64,000 nucleotides of DNA, taken from positions 1 to 64,000 of the forward strand of contig WTXG01000017.1 in NCBI GenBank assembly GCA_022496185.1, given 5' to 3'. Of this stretch, positions 47,680 through 58,371 are shown piece by piece. The notes beneath the pieces were generated by a model. It made no database searches. It was not told the origin of the DNA and worked only from the letters and a program-made list of their open reading frames with translations. Made by a program: the position numbers and the translations under genes. Source of the stretch: Multifurca ochricompacta. Its lineage: Eukaryota > Basidiomycota > Agaricomycetes > Russulales > Russulaceae. Within the stretch, counting starts at the first letter, position 1, and the number at the start of each line of letters is the position of its first letter.

Positions 47680-48704
47680 ATGTCTACTTCTTCTGCGAAT
47701 GAGTCTTCACCCACCTCCTACGGTGACTCTCCAACTGTCGAAGGCAGATTTCACGCATTTCACCGCGAGGCACTTTCTACCAGTAGCATCACGACACCGG
47801 TTTACTCACAAGGAAACATTAAAGATGACGATGGGTCATCCTGCGCACACTCGACAATGTCCGTGATCAGGTGGCCGCCCATGTTGCCGTGCGCATAAGG
47901 CGAAAGCTTAAAATGGCTGACAATACACATTATGGAGTCGCGCTGACTCTTGCCAAGAGCGATGACGCTCGATTTCTCCGTCTCGTCGCGTCCCATCTCG
48001 GATCACACCCCTTAGGTGTCCTCAGGGATAAGGCATACCTCATTGCCGTCGCCACGACCGGCGCGGGTGACACGTCCCTCCTCATTTGCGGTACCGACCC
48101 CGCGAAGGTGCAACGCGCAGCACTCCTCGCCACTTCCAAATTCATTGGACACATCAAGCCGCTGCCTGACCAGGACGTTAGCGTGACCTGGCTCGCACGC
48201 GTGCGAGGGATTGCCTGGAACGGCTACGATGAGACCGCGCTCTGGGACGTGCTGCATAAGTGTGCGCAGGAGCTCGTCGACCCGTCTCGACCGCCACCGG
48301 GCTCGCGCAGCATCAACGAGATTCTCGCCACAGCGCGCACGCGGTTGCAGCGCCTCTTGCCGCGCCAGGCACTCGTGGAACTTCGGGACACGGACATCAA
48401 AGTGCCCGTGCTACTGGTCGACATCCGACCGGCGGCTCAGCGCGCAAAGTATGGACAGATCCCTGGTGCGATGGTTATAGAACGCAATGTGCTCGAGTGG
48501 CGATTTGATCCGCGGTCGTTGGATGGGCGACTGGAAATCGCAACCCGATATGACTTGAGAGTGATTGTCATTTGCCAAGAGGGTTACACGAGCTCCTTGG
48601 CTGCAGCTGCGCTGCAGGACATCGGGCTATTGAATGCAACAGATGTCATCGGCGGGTTCAAGGCGTGGAAGGAAGAGGGTTTTCCGGTAGAACTAGAGCC
48701 ATAG
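47680..48704 (+). CDS. Rhodanese-domain protein with novel N-terminal domain (one-base frame break)
   Basis: The C-terminal half is a rhodanese fold: VLLVDIRPAAQRAKYGQIPG, NVLEWRFDP, then the active-site loop CQEGYTS with Cys, and DVIGGFKAWKEEGFPV. The N-terminal part (QVAAHVAVRI, FLRLVASHLGSHPLGVL, LLICGTDPAKVQRAALLAT) has no domain I can name with confidence. From ATG 47680 the frame reads to DDDG, then must shift by one base to reach VILRTLDNVRDQVAAHV. One extra G in the GGG run at 47833-47835 does this and makes 1026 nt, 341 residues. I infer an assembly indel. The rhodanese half resembles stand-alone bacterial (actinobacterial) rhodaneses more than yeast ones, as far as memory allows. 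Role could be sulfur transfer or redox sensing. Confidence 0.7.
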
Positions 48705-49819
48705 CAGACGTGCGGGAGATATCCGAGGTGTACGAGACATTGTGATGACCTCCATCTCGAGCGGGGCACCACCTTTGTCTCCGTCCTCTCGTTTGAGTGG
48801 TGGTAGGTACGAGTGCTTTTTTCAGCTCTTTTCTCTCGGGGCTCACGTAAGGCCTAGCATTCCTTTGGTTGTCGAAGGATGATACATCATGTTTGTCGTA
48901 GAGTTAATGAATCCTGATGTGTCATGGAGACTACAATTAGAGGCGAGGGTGAGGGTGCATGTTGCTGATAGGTACCGAAATACCTGGTTCCGGGAATTCG
49001 AAATGTCTGGTATCTGGTGATCTGGGATGTACCCACTCTTCCTTTGTTCGTACCGAGTTTGGGTTGTGCAGAACAGGACCTCACAAGGTACCTCGTGGGC
49101 GTTTTCCCTGGCGAGTCACGGATTTGGCGCGCGACGTGATGTTCCTTGGGGATAAGAGCCGCACATTCTGCGCGTGTTTTTTTTATTCGTTCGTCACTTT
49201 CATTTATCGGTGTATCGGTTAGTTGCTGAGTTCATATTCATATTATATATATTTATTTATTTCTTCTGTTCTTGTTTCTCGGATCCCTTCCGGACGGATC
49301 CGAATCCAGTTGGTCGGACTCGGACCACCGGAGCCGAAATATCTCCATTTATAGAAATGATGGGATGACACATGGGCATAGCCGCCACGTGGCATCAATA
49401 TGGTTATATAAAGTCACCCCTCATCTCCTTCTCAATCATCAATCATCACCTCCCAGTCTCAGTCCCAGTCACAGTCACAATTCCAGTTGGCCTCCTTTTC
49501 AATTGGACCTTGGTCGTTTGGACTTTGTTTCTGTGGCCATTCGTGCGCTTCACTTTTTTTTGCTTTTGTTTTTGTTTTCTATCTTTCTTTTTTGATCGGT
49601 TGTTTCGACATTGTGACCATCGCGCTACCATTCCATTATTGTGGCTGTGGCTGTTTTCTTCACACTACCACAATAACAAAGCGTGTTGGCTATTATATTT
49701 ATATTGCAACTCACGCTCTCAACTGCCTGAACGAGTGACATTGATCCCCCTTCTTGTCCCCCAGCAACGAATCAATCCAATCCGCGACACTTGACAAACA
49801 TCACAACTGCCCTTTAATC
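48705..49819. other. 1.1 kb non-coding interval with TATA box and pyrimidine-rich leader
   Basis: No supported gene. The second half is very C/T-rich (49420-49800) and probably the long 5' leader of the gene at 49.8 kb, perhaps with a 5' UTR intron. Confidence 0.5.
49405..49413 (+). promoter_or_regulatory. Probable TATA box
   Basis: TATATAAAG is followed by a pyrimidine-rich stretch typical of fungal transcription start regions. It lies about 400 bp before the ATG at 49820. Confidence 0.4.
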
Positions 49820-50845
49820 ATGCCTCTACAACGTTTGGAAAGCACGACTGGTTTGCCTTTGTCACGTCCTCTCGATGAGGAAGACGTCATGATGACTGGT
49901 GTCAACAAGTCTGCCGTCGCTACTACGTCCTCCCTTCCTACTATTATAACACCCTCCCCTTCAATCAACCGTCCTACATCGTTGGGAAAGCGCCGCCACG
50001 ACGACACACCTGATCCTGTCCCTCATCCCACAACGAGGGTCCAGTCAGCAACCTCAAGTACCCCCCCTACCCCTATTTCATCATCATCTACCAGCTCTGC
50101 TATTCTATCAACAGCTTCTAAACCTACGTCGAGGCGGGCTATCTTCACCCTGTCTCCCATCGATACTACCCCTTCGACTACCTCCGAATCGTCTTCCTCC
50201 ATGACCCCTGAGCTCAACTCGCCAGCTCCAACAGAAATCGCCCTCGACCTCGAATATGTAGAGCCAACTCCTGAAGAGCACATCAAGAGTCTCCAAGCTG
50301 AAGGTATCAAAGTGCGCGACTTTGCATATGAACCCGTCCCTTCCTCGAGCAAAGCCCCTGAAGTTTTCGACCCTCTGCCCTCACTTATTGCCACTGACTG
50401 GCACATGCGCAACCCCGAGAAGAACCACGGCGCCTTGAGTGGCAAGTCACTTTTCAGGCTTATCAAGGTCGGTTGGCTCTCCATGAGTGAGGTAGCAAAG
50501 CGCGTCCATGGGCGCGAATTTACCGCACTCGCGCAGTATAGTGAGCGTCCCGATGAGGAGCGATACCCCTTTATTGTGGCTCCGAACGAGCCCTTGCCAA
50601 CACCCTCCGAGCGCGTGCGCATGCGTCGCAATGCGGGTTTTCGGACTCACCTTGACGACGTACCGGATCGTGAGTTCTTCGGTTACGACCCCACTGGCCA
50701 TTCAGATCTAGATGAGGAGGACTCTTCCACTCCTCAGACAAAAGCAGAAGGGCCGAACACGAAACGCCGAAAGCTCAAGGGAAAAGCAAAACCCCTCTGC
50801 CGCTCGAAACCATTGCGAAGGGATTTTTCGCGTCCTGAGGCATAA
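49820..50845 (+). CDS. Uncharacterised protein with disordered N-terminus and conserved core
   Basis: Single exon, 341 residues; ATG chosen after the C/T-rich leader. Residues 1-150 are Ser/Thr/Pro-rich and disordered. Residues about 160-300 look folded: YVEPTPEEHIKSLQAEGIKV, ATDWHMRNPEKNHGALSGKS, LFRLIKVGWLSMSEVAKRV, AQYSERPDEERYPFIV. The C-terminus is Lys/Arg-rich (KRRKLKGKAK), a likely nuclear localisation signal. I do not recognise a named family. Codon quality and clean boundaries support a real gene; a nuclear role is inferred only from the basic tail. Confidence 0.75.
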   Translation: MPLQRLESTTGLPLSRPLDEEDVMMTGVNKSAVATTSSLPTIITPSPSINRPTSLGKRRHDDTPDPVPHPTTRVQSATSSTPPTPISSSSTSSAILSTASKPTSRRAIFTLSPIDTTPSTTSESSSSMTPELNSPAPTEIALDLEYVEPTPEEHIKSLQAEGIKVRDFAYEPVPSSSKAPEVFDPLPSLIATDWHMRNPEKNHGALSGKSLFRLIKVGWLSMSEVAKRVHGREFTALAQYSERPDEERYPFIVAPNEPLPTPSERVRMRRNAGFRTHLDDVPDREFFGYDPTGHSDLDEEDSSTPQTKAEGPNTKRRKLKGKAKPLCRSKPLRRDFSRPEA

Positions 50846-51053
50846 TTTCGGGTTCTGCCCTAAATCCTATCTATTTATCTATTTGTTCTATCCCTGTTGT
50901 TTTCCAAGTTCTGTTGTACTTATACGGACACTAACGCGGATGTAGCATTATCCTATGTTGGGGTTTATATTCGTTCGATTCTGGGTATTATTAATAATGG
51001 CGATTTCGTTTTTATGATAAACCCTGGCTGTCTGTTCTTCATATCTGGCTCGC

Positions 51054-52182
51054 ATGGCGCCCGGTAGGTGAGTAAGGTTGCTAGTGATCATGATCACACC
51101 GTGAAAACCGCGACTAGCAGCACCCCCAGGGCCACTTCATTTCGTAACTCGAAAGTGTTCGTGCCAGTATTAGGTGTGGGCGATAAAATCGGAGAAGGCG
51201 ATACGTACCTGGTTGAGGATATCCTTCCCCCAGAGCTCGCAAATGTCGCGTTCGAGAACTTGAAGAAAGAAGTGGCATGGAATGTCATGCATCATCGAGG
51301 TCCGTCGCTTCGTTTTTCTCGCCATGCGTTTGACAACTTAACATCGTATTTATATATATATATACAGGCGGTGAAGTACCACGACTGGTAGCGGTAGAAG
51401 GCGAGATCGATGCCGATGGCAAGTGAGAACACCCTTTCCTCCTCCTCCTCCCCCTCCCCCTTTCCGAGTTGGCTGCCATCCATGATACTACAAGACAATC
51501 ATCACTGACAACTGACGCTGACACCGACACAAATCCCCTCCCCCCAAAAAAAGTTACCCGATCTACCGTCATCCCGCCGATGAATCACCACCCCTCCGCC
51601 CTTCTCATCCACCGTCTCCCAAATCCGTATGCATGTCGAGCGTGCGCTGCGGCAACCGGTGAACCACGTTCTCATTCAGCGCTACCGCACGGGCGCAGAC
51701 TACATCTCTGAGCATTCGGACAAGACGATCGATGTCGTGCGTGGTTCTCGTATTGTCAACCTCTCTCTTGGCGCGCGGCGTACCATGACACTCAGGACGA
51801 AGAAGGATGCCGCTGTCACCACCACCATACGCGATAGTAGTGGCAGAGACGGCGATCATGAGCGTGAATGCGACAATGATACCGGTGAGGGTGAGGGCGA
51901 GGGCAAGGGTGAACAACAACAACAGCAGCAGCAGCAGCAGCATGTTCGACTCACACAACGCATACCGTTACCACACAACTCGCTCTTCGTCATGGGCCTC
52001 GATACTAACGCACGTTGGCTGCACAGCGTACACACGGATAAGAGACCCGAAGAGACAAAGACCCAGCGGAGCGCGGCCCGCGCATCAGTCTGACCTTCCG
52101 TCACATCGGCACGTTCCTCACCACCCCCCTTCTCCTCCTCCCTGCTACAGCACAGCTGCCGTGTCGAACGAGACGACAACGC

Positions 52183-52217
<35 letters not shown>

Positions 52218-52424
52218 CGAATCTTTGGGCAAGGAGCGACGGGAAAGTCTCTCTCAGAGGCGCGTCCAGTTGTTCACGGCGGTGAACAGGCCGAGCGACT
52301 GCTCGCCGCGTTCGGCGCGGAGAATCATCAGAGCGTGTTCGATTGGGAGAAGGCGTATGGGGAGGGGTTCGATGTATTGGATTTTACGACCATGTCTGCC
52401 CCGGAAGCCCTAAACAGAGCGTGA
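51054..52424 (+). CDS. AlkB-like 2OG-Fe(II) dioxygenase with poly-Q tracts (three one-base breaks)
   Basis: Likely oxidative demethylase of alkylated nucleic acid. Exons 51054-51067, 51121-51299, 51368-51422 and 51554-52424. AlkB features: LVEDILPPELANVAFENLKK, then RYRTGADYISEHSDKT with the His-x-Asp iron ligands, SLGARRTMTLR, WLHSVHTDKRP with the distal His, and RISLTFRHIGTF with the 2OG-binding Arg. The C-terminus is EAERLLAAFGAEN-like. The conserved order is read only if one base is added at each of three places: CCC 51599-51601, GGCCC 52075-52079, C6 52124-52129. All are homopolymer-rich, so these look like assembly indels. Two glutamine repeats are encoded: CAA/CAG at 51914-51940, inside the catalytic fold, and (CAA)12 at 52182-52217. 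With corrections about 373 residues. Confidence 0.75.
51914..51940 (+). repeat. CAA/CAG microsatellite (poly-Q) in the AlkB-like gene
   Basis: A mixed CAA/CAG tract coding for nine glutamines inside the insert between the iron-binding His-x-Asp and the distal His. Confidence 0.85.
52182..52217 (+). repeat. (CAA)12 microsatellite (poly-Q) in the AlkB-like gene
   Basis: Twelve pure CAA units in the C-terminal part of the gene, coding for Gln in the frame that continues to the conserved C-terminus. Slippage-prone. Confidence 0.9.
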
Positions 52425-53688
52425 GGGTCAGGTTCAGTCACCGTGGTCCCCTTACCATGGGAGTTTTGTCTATGCTATGCTTAATCCATTTGACTGCGGT
52501 GTTCAGCGGCCTGTTTATTTAAAAGGATCCGATGGCCCCCTCGAAAACTTTTTTTTTTCCTCGTGTAAGTTATGAGCAAATTGTCAGATTTTCCACCCTG
52601 TATAGTGTTTAAAAGTAGAACCAATGATGCTACTACTAGAGATTTTTTCGACAAGCAGGTCGGTTTTGTTGTTTCTAAAAGTGGTGTGCAACAACAAGTT
52701 AAACAGAAGATCGTTGTGCTGACAACTGAATCTCTGTGCGTCCGGGCACAAGGCCGATAAGAGAAAAGAACAATAAGAGACTACAGAGGATCGATTTTTC
52801 CACCACGAACCCAGCGACAACCTTCTATCCCAACTACTTCGAATTTGCAACGCGTCGTGTGGATGTGTGTGCGATTAGACTGACCCCACAACTCACACCC
52901 GGTCTTCCATCGATAGCTTACTGTTCGCGAACGTGTGTTTGCCGTTTTGCTGATAATCATCACGATGTGATCTCTTTTCAGTACAGGGCGGGCGCAACGC
53001 TCAGTGCATCCTTCGAGTCCCCCCCCCTCCCTCCTCCCATTCGAGCGAGGTCTGTAAATCCATTGGGAATTCATGCTATGCAGACGTTCTCTCTCCCCCC
53101 CCCCCCCCCTCACTCAGGATTCATCCTTTCGGCAGCACCTCTCTTGAAAGTCGAAAGATACGCCGTCCCCAGAAAACGTCTTTTAGTGATAACAGACATT
53201 CCTTCTCCTGCACGATTACACCCGGGAGGAGGCCTAGAACGCCATTGATTGACAGATATACGGCGGTTCCCATCCCCCTGTTCCTGAAAAATTCCCGTCA
53301 CTCTGCGTGGGCGGGACTGGAGAGCAGGCGGAGTCTTTGGGTCCACGCGGTTGGGTCTCGTGACCAAGAAAAAAGGAGCACACATTCCTACGCGGGACGA
53401 TTCAGAAGAAATGGTTCCAGTTCCAGAAAGGACATCCCCAAGGGCGCTCCGAATAATCGAGGCCCACGAAAGGAAACAGAAACCATTGTCCCTCTAGCAT
53501 GTCATGTTTTTGGCAGTGAGACGTTTGTGCCAGAGCGTATCAAGCGGAGGGCGGACAGGATGGATACATTGCGGACACTTGATAATACCAACAAAGACAA
53601 AGAATGCACGACGGCGAAAAGGTGATTAGCGAGGGGGGCACAGATATATGTGTAGTACTAGGATGGACAAGGGAAGTGGATGGCGTCG
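52425..53688. other. Convergent 3' interval, no supported gene
   Basis: Frames on + (52736-53248, 53245-53625) have biased composition from C and A runs but no domain, and the second runs toward the SUMO 3' end. Contains C-rich tracts at 53019-53028 and 53095-53108. I do not call a gene. Confidence 0.4.
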
Positions 53689-54324
53689 TCAAAGTAGTCG
53701 ACACCCGCCCACCTCTGGAAGGAACCGGGCCGAAGCATCAAAAAAAAGTCAGGTAAGGTAAGGTGTGAGAGGTATGAAGATACGACGCACGTTCAACCAT
53801 CACGTCGATAGTGTCTTGAAGGGTCAATCAGAAAAGATGTGAAAGGAAACAAAGAAGAAACAGGGGAGAGGGAAAGAGAGGAAGGGAGGGGGGGAGAATA
53901 AGGAGTGGAGGGTACATACCGTTGTCCTCCATGTCCAACGATGCGGGTGTATCATCGTCATTGATTCGAGTCCCATCATACAAAAAACTAATTTACCCAC
54001 GCAAAGACATATCTCAGTCAGCATTACATGTCTCGGACATCACGGGGAGGAAGGAGAAAAAAATGCACCGATGCTGCCAACGTCCTTCCCGACCTTGTTC
54101 GCGTATGCACCCTGGAGCTTAGAAAGCTTGGTGGTGCGTTTGATCTTAAAGAATACTTCGTCTCCTGCGGAAGAGACGACCTATTTGTTATTTCGTCCAC
54201 TTGGATTCAGCGCGACATCGCCTCATCTACAGTTTAGGAGTACGCGTACTTTCACGTTTATCGTATTATTATCGGGCTCCGGCTTGACTTCCGGCGTGAC
54301 TTGGGACTGCACATCTTGAGACAT
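53689..54324 (-). CDS. SMT3: SUMO (Smt3) precursor (copy 2, one-base frame break)
   Basis: Ubiquitin-like modifier attached to lysines in the nucleus. Exons 54324-54246, 54164-54069, 53987-53920, 53814-53791, 53714-53689. N-terminal tail MSQDVQSQVTPEVKPEPDNN contains VKPE, a psi-K-x-E site at Lys14 that could support poly-SUMO chains. Fold blocks: EVFFKIKRTTKLSKLQGAYA, FLYDGTRINDDDTPASLDME, DTIDVMVEQVGG. The Gly92-Gly93 site is followed by CRLL. Exon 1 joins exon 2 in frame only with a GC donor (GCGTAC at 54245), giving VKVRDEVFF. Exon 3 needs one more T in its leading T6 run (53982-53987) to keep frame; then the total is 294 nt, 97 residues. I infer an assembly indel, since SUMO is normally essential. 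Confidence 0.88.
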
Positions 54325-54810
54325 GTTGATTCAAAAGTGTGGATGTGCTCAGGCGAGATGACAGAGATAATGATGAAAAAAAAGACTTTTCTTCCTTCTC
54401 TGTTGACCAGGACAATGACTTTGTAAGGTGTATATAATAGGATGAAGGAGAAGACATACCTGCAGTGTAAAGCTGTATGTAAAAGGAGACGACGTGCGAG
54501 TTGCCCAACTGACTGATCAAGCTCGAGGAGATGATTGCGCCCCCCTTTGCGAGTCATGACCCGTAGCACGTGCTGAGAAAATATAACACGTTGGGCGTCG
54601 TCTGAGCACAACAAGTTATTTCATTACCGCCGCAAAGTTATCGTAAATGTAGGGGCGCGTTATTTTACACGTTAATAAAACTAAGAGACAGGCAGGAGAG
54701 AAGAAAAAAAAACAAGACGAGTAGGAAAGAACAAGAGTAATCGCTACAGACAACAGATTGATTATAGGTACTGTACTTCAATTGAGAAAATAAATAGAAG
54801 TGGAGGGGTC
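54325..54810. other. Intergenic between SUMO 5' end and BAR-like gene 3' end
   Basis: No gene is supported in this 486 bp; AT-rich toward 54.7 kb. The region next to 54324 must hold the SUMO promoter. Confidence 0.45.
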
Positions 54811-57800
54811 TCACCACCGCTTCTTGCTCGCGTGTGCTAGCAACTTTCGTGCTTTCGAGTATTCCTCGTCCTCATCACTCGAATCTACCCAGAAATCCCG
54901 CTCCCGCTCTCGTTCCCGTTCTCGCCCTTTCCCCCGAGTATTTTCGTCATCGCCGCGTCTACTCACGGAACCAGTAGCGCCCCACGGTCGCCCGCTACGT
55001 CCCCACACCTCGTTTGCGTCCTCATCCTCGTCCAACGCAGGCGGAGTAGGCGAGAACGTCGGTTGCAGTGACATCCTCACCGATTTGCGACGTGTCGGAC
55101 CAGCACCAGAACCACCACCCGCACTGCCGCCCGCAGAGATTGTCGACACACTCACGTCCGACTCATCTTTCCCCGGTGTGGATGGGTAGATGGAGGTGGC
55201 AGCAGAGGTGGCGATGGGTTCGTCGTCAAGCGTCTCGCGCACGGTGCGGTAAGACGCGATCGACCCGCTATCACTACCTTCATCACGATTATCGCTTCCA
55301 TTTCCAGCGTGTGGGCCCGTTGATTCCACTTCCACGACGACCCGAGGTGGCGCCGAAGGGATCACGATAGGCTTCGGTGGCGGCGTGGGAGGAGGAGGAG
55401 AATGATTCCGTAGCGCGCTGCGCAGGGGCGTCTTAAGCCCTGCGGATGTCACCAGCGTCGGCTCGCGAGGTGGAGGCGGGAGTGATGATGCGCGTGGCGT
55501 CCCTGAACGCGCTGAAGATGTGGGGTGTGGCGCGGAAAAACGCTTCCAGGGGCGAGCACGGTCTCATACGCGATCCCTTGTCCGCCCTCGCCGCGGAGGT
55601 TATATTTCGACATCGGGGGTGGTGCGCGCACGCTCACCAACCCACTGACCGTGCCCGTGCCGCTGTCAAATTCGGGGGGTAAGCCTGCGTTCGCGCGCTC
55701 CCACCCAGCGCGGTTATCTCGCGTAACTCCGTCGACGATCGCCATGAGAGACATCTGACCGTATCCCGCGCGCCCTGCGTCGGCGTGCGAAGGTGGAGAC
55801 GGGATGCTTGCGTACGCGAGTGACTTGGTCTTCTTATGATGCATGAGCGAACTATTACGCCCAACGGTTGAGGGAGGCGTGAACTGCGAAGACGGCAAGC
55901 TAGGGGTACGCTGCCCCGTGCTCGAACGTCGGGGCGTTGGCGTTACACTTCCGGAGCTGCGCAGGGTGCTCTGCCGTGACACGTCCGTGCTCGAAGATCG
56001 GGACAGAGCCTCGATGCGCAGATCTGTTTTTGGCTTCGAGTAGGGTTTTGCATGTGGCGGTGTCGACAATGTCGGCCCTGGCGCAAATGACGGGACCGGG
56101 GTTGCTGTGGATGAACGCGAGTGTGTTGATGTAGGAACGGAAGGGGAAACAGTGACAGATGATGTGCTCGTCAAGGCAGAACTGTTCTTGACAGAAGCCT
56201 TGCGTGCGCCGCGACCTGCAACTACAGCACCATCGCTGATCCAGCCTCCTTCCTTTTCCCTTTGTCGCGTGCTGCGTTTTTTGAGCTTCTGAGCTGGTAC
56301 CGGTGATGGAGGCGGTGGGGTGTCGTGCAGCACGTGCCGGCCAAACAAACGGCGACTTGGCGACTCAGTAAAACTCCCGCCTTCGCTGTCACTGTCTATG
56401 TCGCGCCGCACGGCCTTCAAATTCGTTTCCGTGCGCATCCTCCACTTGTCCGCACCGGAGTGGGTGCTGCCAATGTTTCCCCCACCACGAAACAACCCGG
56501 CAATACTGCTGAAAAACCCACCACTGCTCTTTCGTTCGTGTACGACCGCTGGAAGCGGGACATGTGATGAGGACAGATGTATCGAAGGTTTGGGAGGTGC
56601 GAAGGTGGATGATGCGGGTTGGCTAAATGACCCCGTACCTGTACCTGTACCGCTACTTGTTGTATTGCTACCACTATTGTCGCGGGAACGGGGGTTGCGT
56701 AGAGAGAAACGCCGTGGGCGGTTGGCATTGGTCGTGGTCGAAGTCGTAGCGGTGGTCGCGAACCGGGCGTTTTCAACGACCTCGACAGGACGTGAGTCTT
56801 CTTCGCTCGAGCCACGATCTGGATCCTCAAGTTCCTCGCTTGTACGTTTCTGAATGGTGGACGGTAGGGCAAACTCGGAGATTGAATGGGCAGGAGGAAT
56901 CTGGAGGGTGAAAGAGGAGGACGGTGGCAGAAGAGGACGTGGGGATGAGGATCGCGGTGGAAACGGATCTGGGCTAGCCACGCGCGGCGGCGTTCTGTAA
57001 CTCGGGTAAGTTAGTGAAATAAGTGAAGTAGGTGAAGAGGGGCTAGGTCACACACAATGTGGGCTGGTCTGTGGGCACAGAGAGGGAGGATACGGGGAGG
57101 TAGATTTGAGAGGCCGACTGGGAGGGACCTATAGAGGAGATGTCAGAGCCTGGTGGGCGGTCGGGATTTAGGGGCTTGCAGTAAAGCGAAGAAACTGTGA
57201 GAGCATACTAAGATCAGGGAACCGATTGAAAGCGACAAACAAGAGAATGACGTGAATGACGGCGCTAGACGACTGCGTATGGGGTGCGTGTTGTAAAAAT
57301 GACAATCTCGATCTGAACTGGTATGGCAATGTCGGGAATGAACGGGAGGCATTTGACCGGAGCTCACAGCGAGTCCCACAGCGAGTCCGCAACTCACAAG
57401 GGTTACGAAGAAAGGACGGAATAGAACGACTAACCATCGGTAGCACGCGAGGCAATGTTCTCGATTCCCTCTAGTGCACGAAGCCCCTCTTTTCCCATTT
57501 CACCCCAATTCCAGCCACATTCTACCATGGCCTTGCAACGGGCCTCGAGACCACGTCGGACGGCTGAGGCTCGGAGTTGGTCGAGCTCCTTTTCTTTTAA
57601 GGCTAAATGCGCCTCACATGCTTGTAGCTCGGCTTGTGCTGCGCCGAGCTTGGATGGCGAGGGACCAGGAGAGGAGAAGGAATTGAGAGAGGTTTGTGAC
57701 AAGTCTCCAATGGATGAGCCGAATGTGCCGATGAAAGAGTCACGCGTGGGCTTTTGATTCTTGGAAAGCTTGATGAGACGCGTCACGCTAAAGCAGGAAT

Positions 57801-58153
57801 TGTTGTGTTAGCAAGGAATACTGATGAAAGGAAGGACATACGAACAGTATTTCACGGTCTCGTAAGACGTTCCCTACATCCTCTTCGAGGTCCTTGAGAG
57901 CGCGTAATTCTGCTTGCCATGCTTCAACACTAGCTGCGTAACGACGAAGGGCATCATCTGCGCCTGCAAAACTTCCTGCGACGGCAATGACGGCACGAGC
58001 AACAGGTGTGGGAGAGGCGGATGCATATGCAGCGAAGGTGCTCAGGGACTGCTGAGAATAAGTATCCAAAAGGACAAGCAGTTGTTTGTAATAATCCTTC
58101 TCGTTTGAGAGAAGGCTGTTGAGAAGCCTTGAATCACTGGGGCGGTGTACCAT
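54811..58153 (-). CDS. BAR/Ivy1-like N-terminal domain with long disordered tail (one-base frame break)
   Basis: Exons 58153-57846, 57787-57435, 57128-57056 and 56994-54811; 972 residues once one base is restored. The first about 220 residues are helical: NSLLSNEKDYYKQLLVLLDT, ALRRYAASVEAWQAELRALK, DLEEDVGNVLRDREILVTRL, AAQAELQACEAHLALKEKEL. This resembles BAR/IMD-type coiled-coil proteins such as yeast Ivy1, which bind phosphoinositides and Rab Ypt7; assignment is tentative. The rest is Ser/Pro/Thr-rich and disordered, with short conserved pieces (KSSGGFFSSIAGLFRGGG, MSKYNLRGEGGQGIAYETVL, KTPLRSALRNHS) and a RERERE repeat near the end. The frame breaks after APGSVF at the A5 run 55536-55540 (T5 in the gene); one more T continues smoothly to SAPHPTSSA. 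A scaffold at membranes is inferred. Confidence 0.75.
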
Positions 58154-58371
58154 TAAATGAAGAAGTAAAGAAAGGTGAGATGCCTCGGGATGAGGATAAT
58201 GAGGATAAGGATGAGCCTGAGCCTGCCAGTGGCTCGGAGAGTAACTGAATTGATTTCAGTTTAGTTCATATTTCAGTTTCGACGACGAGGAGGCGACGAG
58301 GCAAGGCCGAGCGAGGCACTTGGTCAATCTCCGCGGTAACTTCCGTTATTTATTTATTTATTATATTATTA

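Noticed and set aside
53245..53625. 126-residue plus-strand frame next to SUMO
   Set aside because: No homology or structure; ends just before the SUMO 3' end in a biased region.
54800..55370. Plus-strand Ser/Arg-rich frames
   Set aside because: Opposite strand of the conserved C-terminal exon of the BAR-like gene; no domain or splice sites.
56320..56853. Long plus-strand frame rich in Arg/Leu/Ser
   Set aside because: Antisense shadow of the Ser/Pro-rich tail of the BAR-like gene; biased composition opens the opposite strand.
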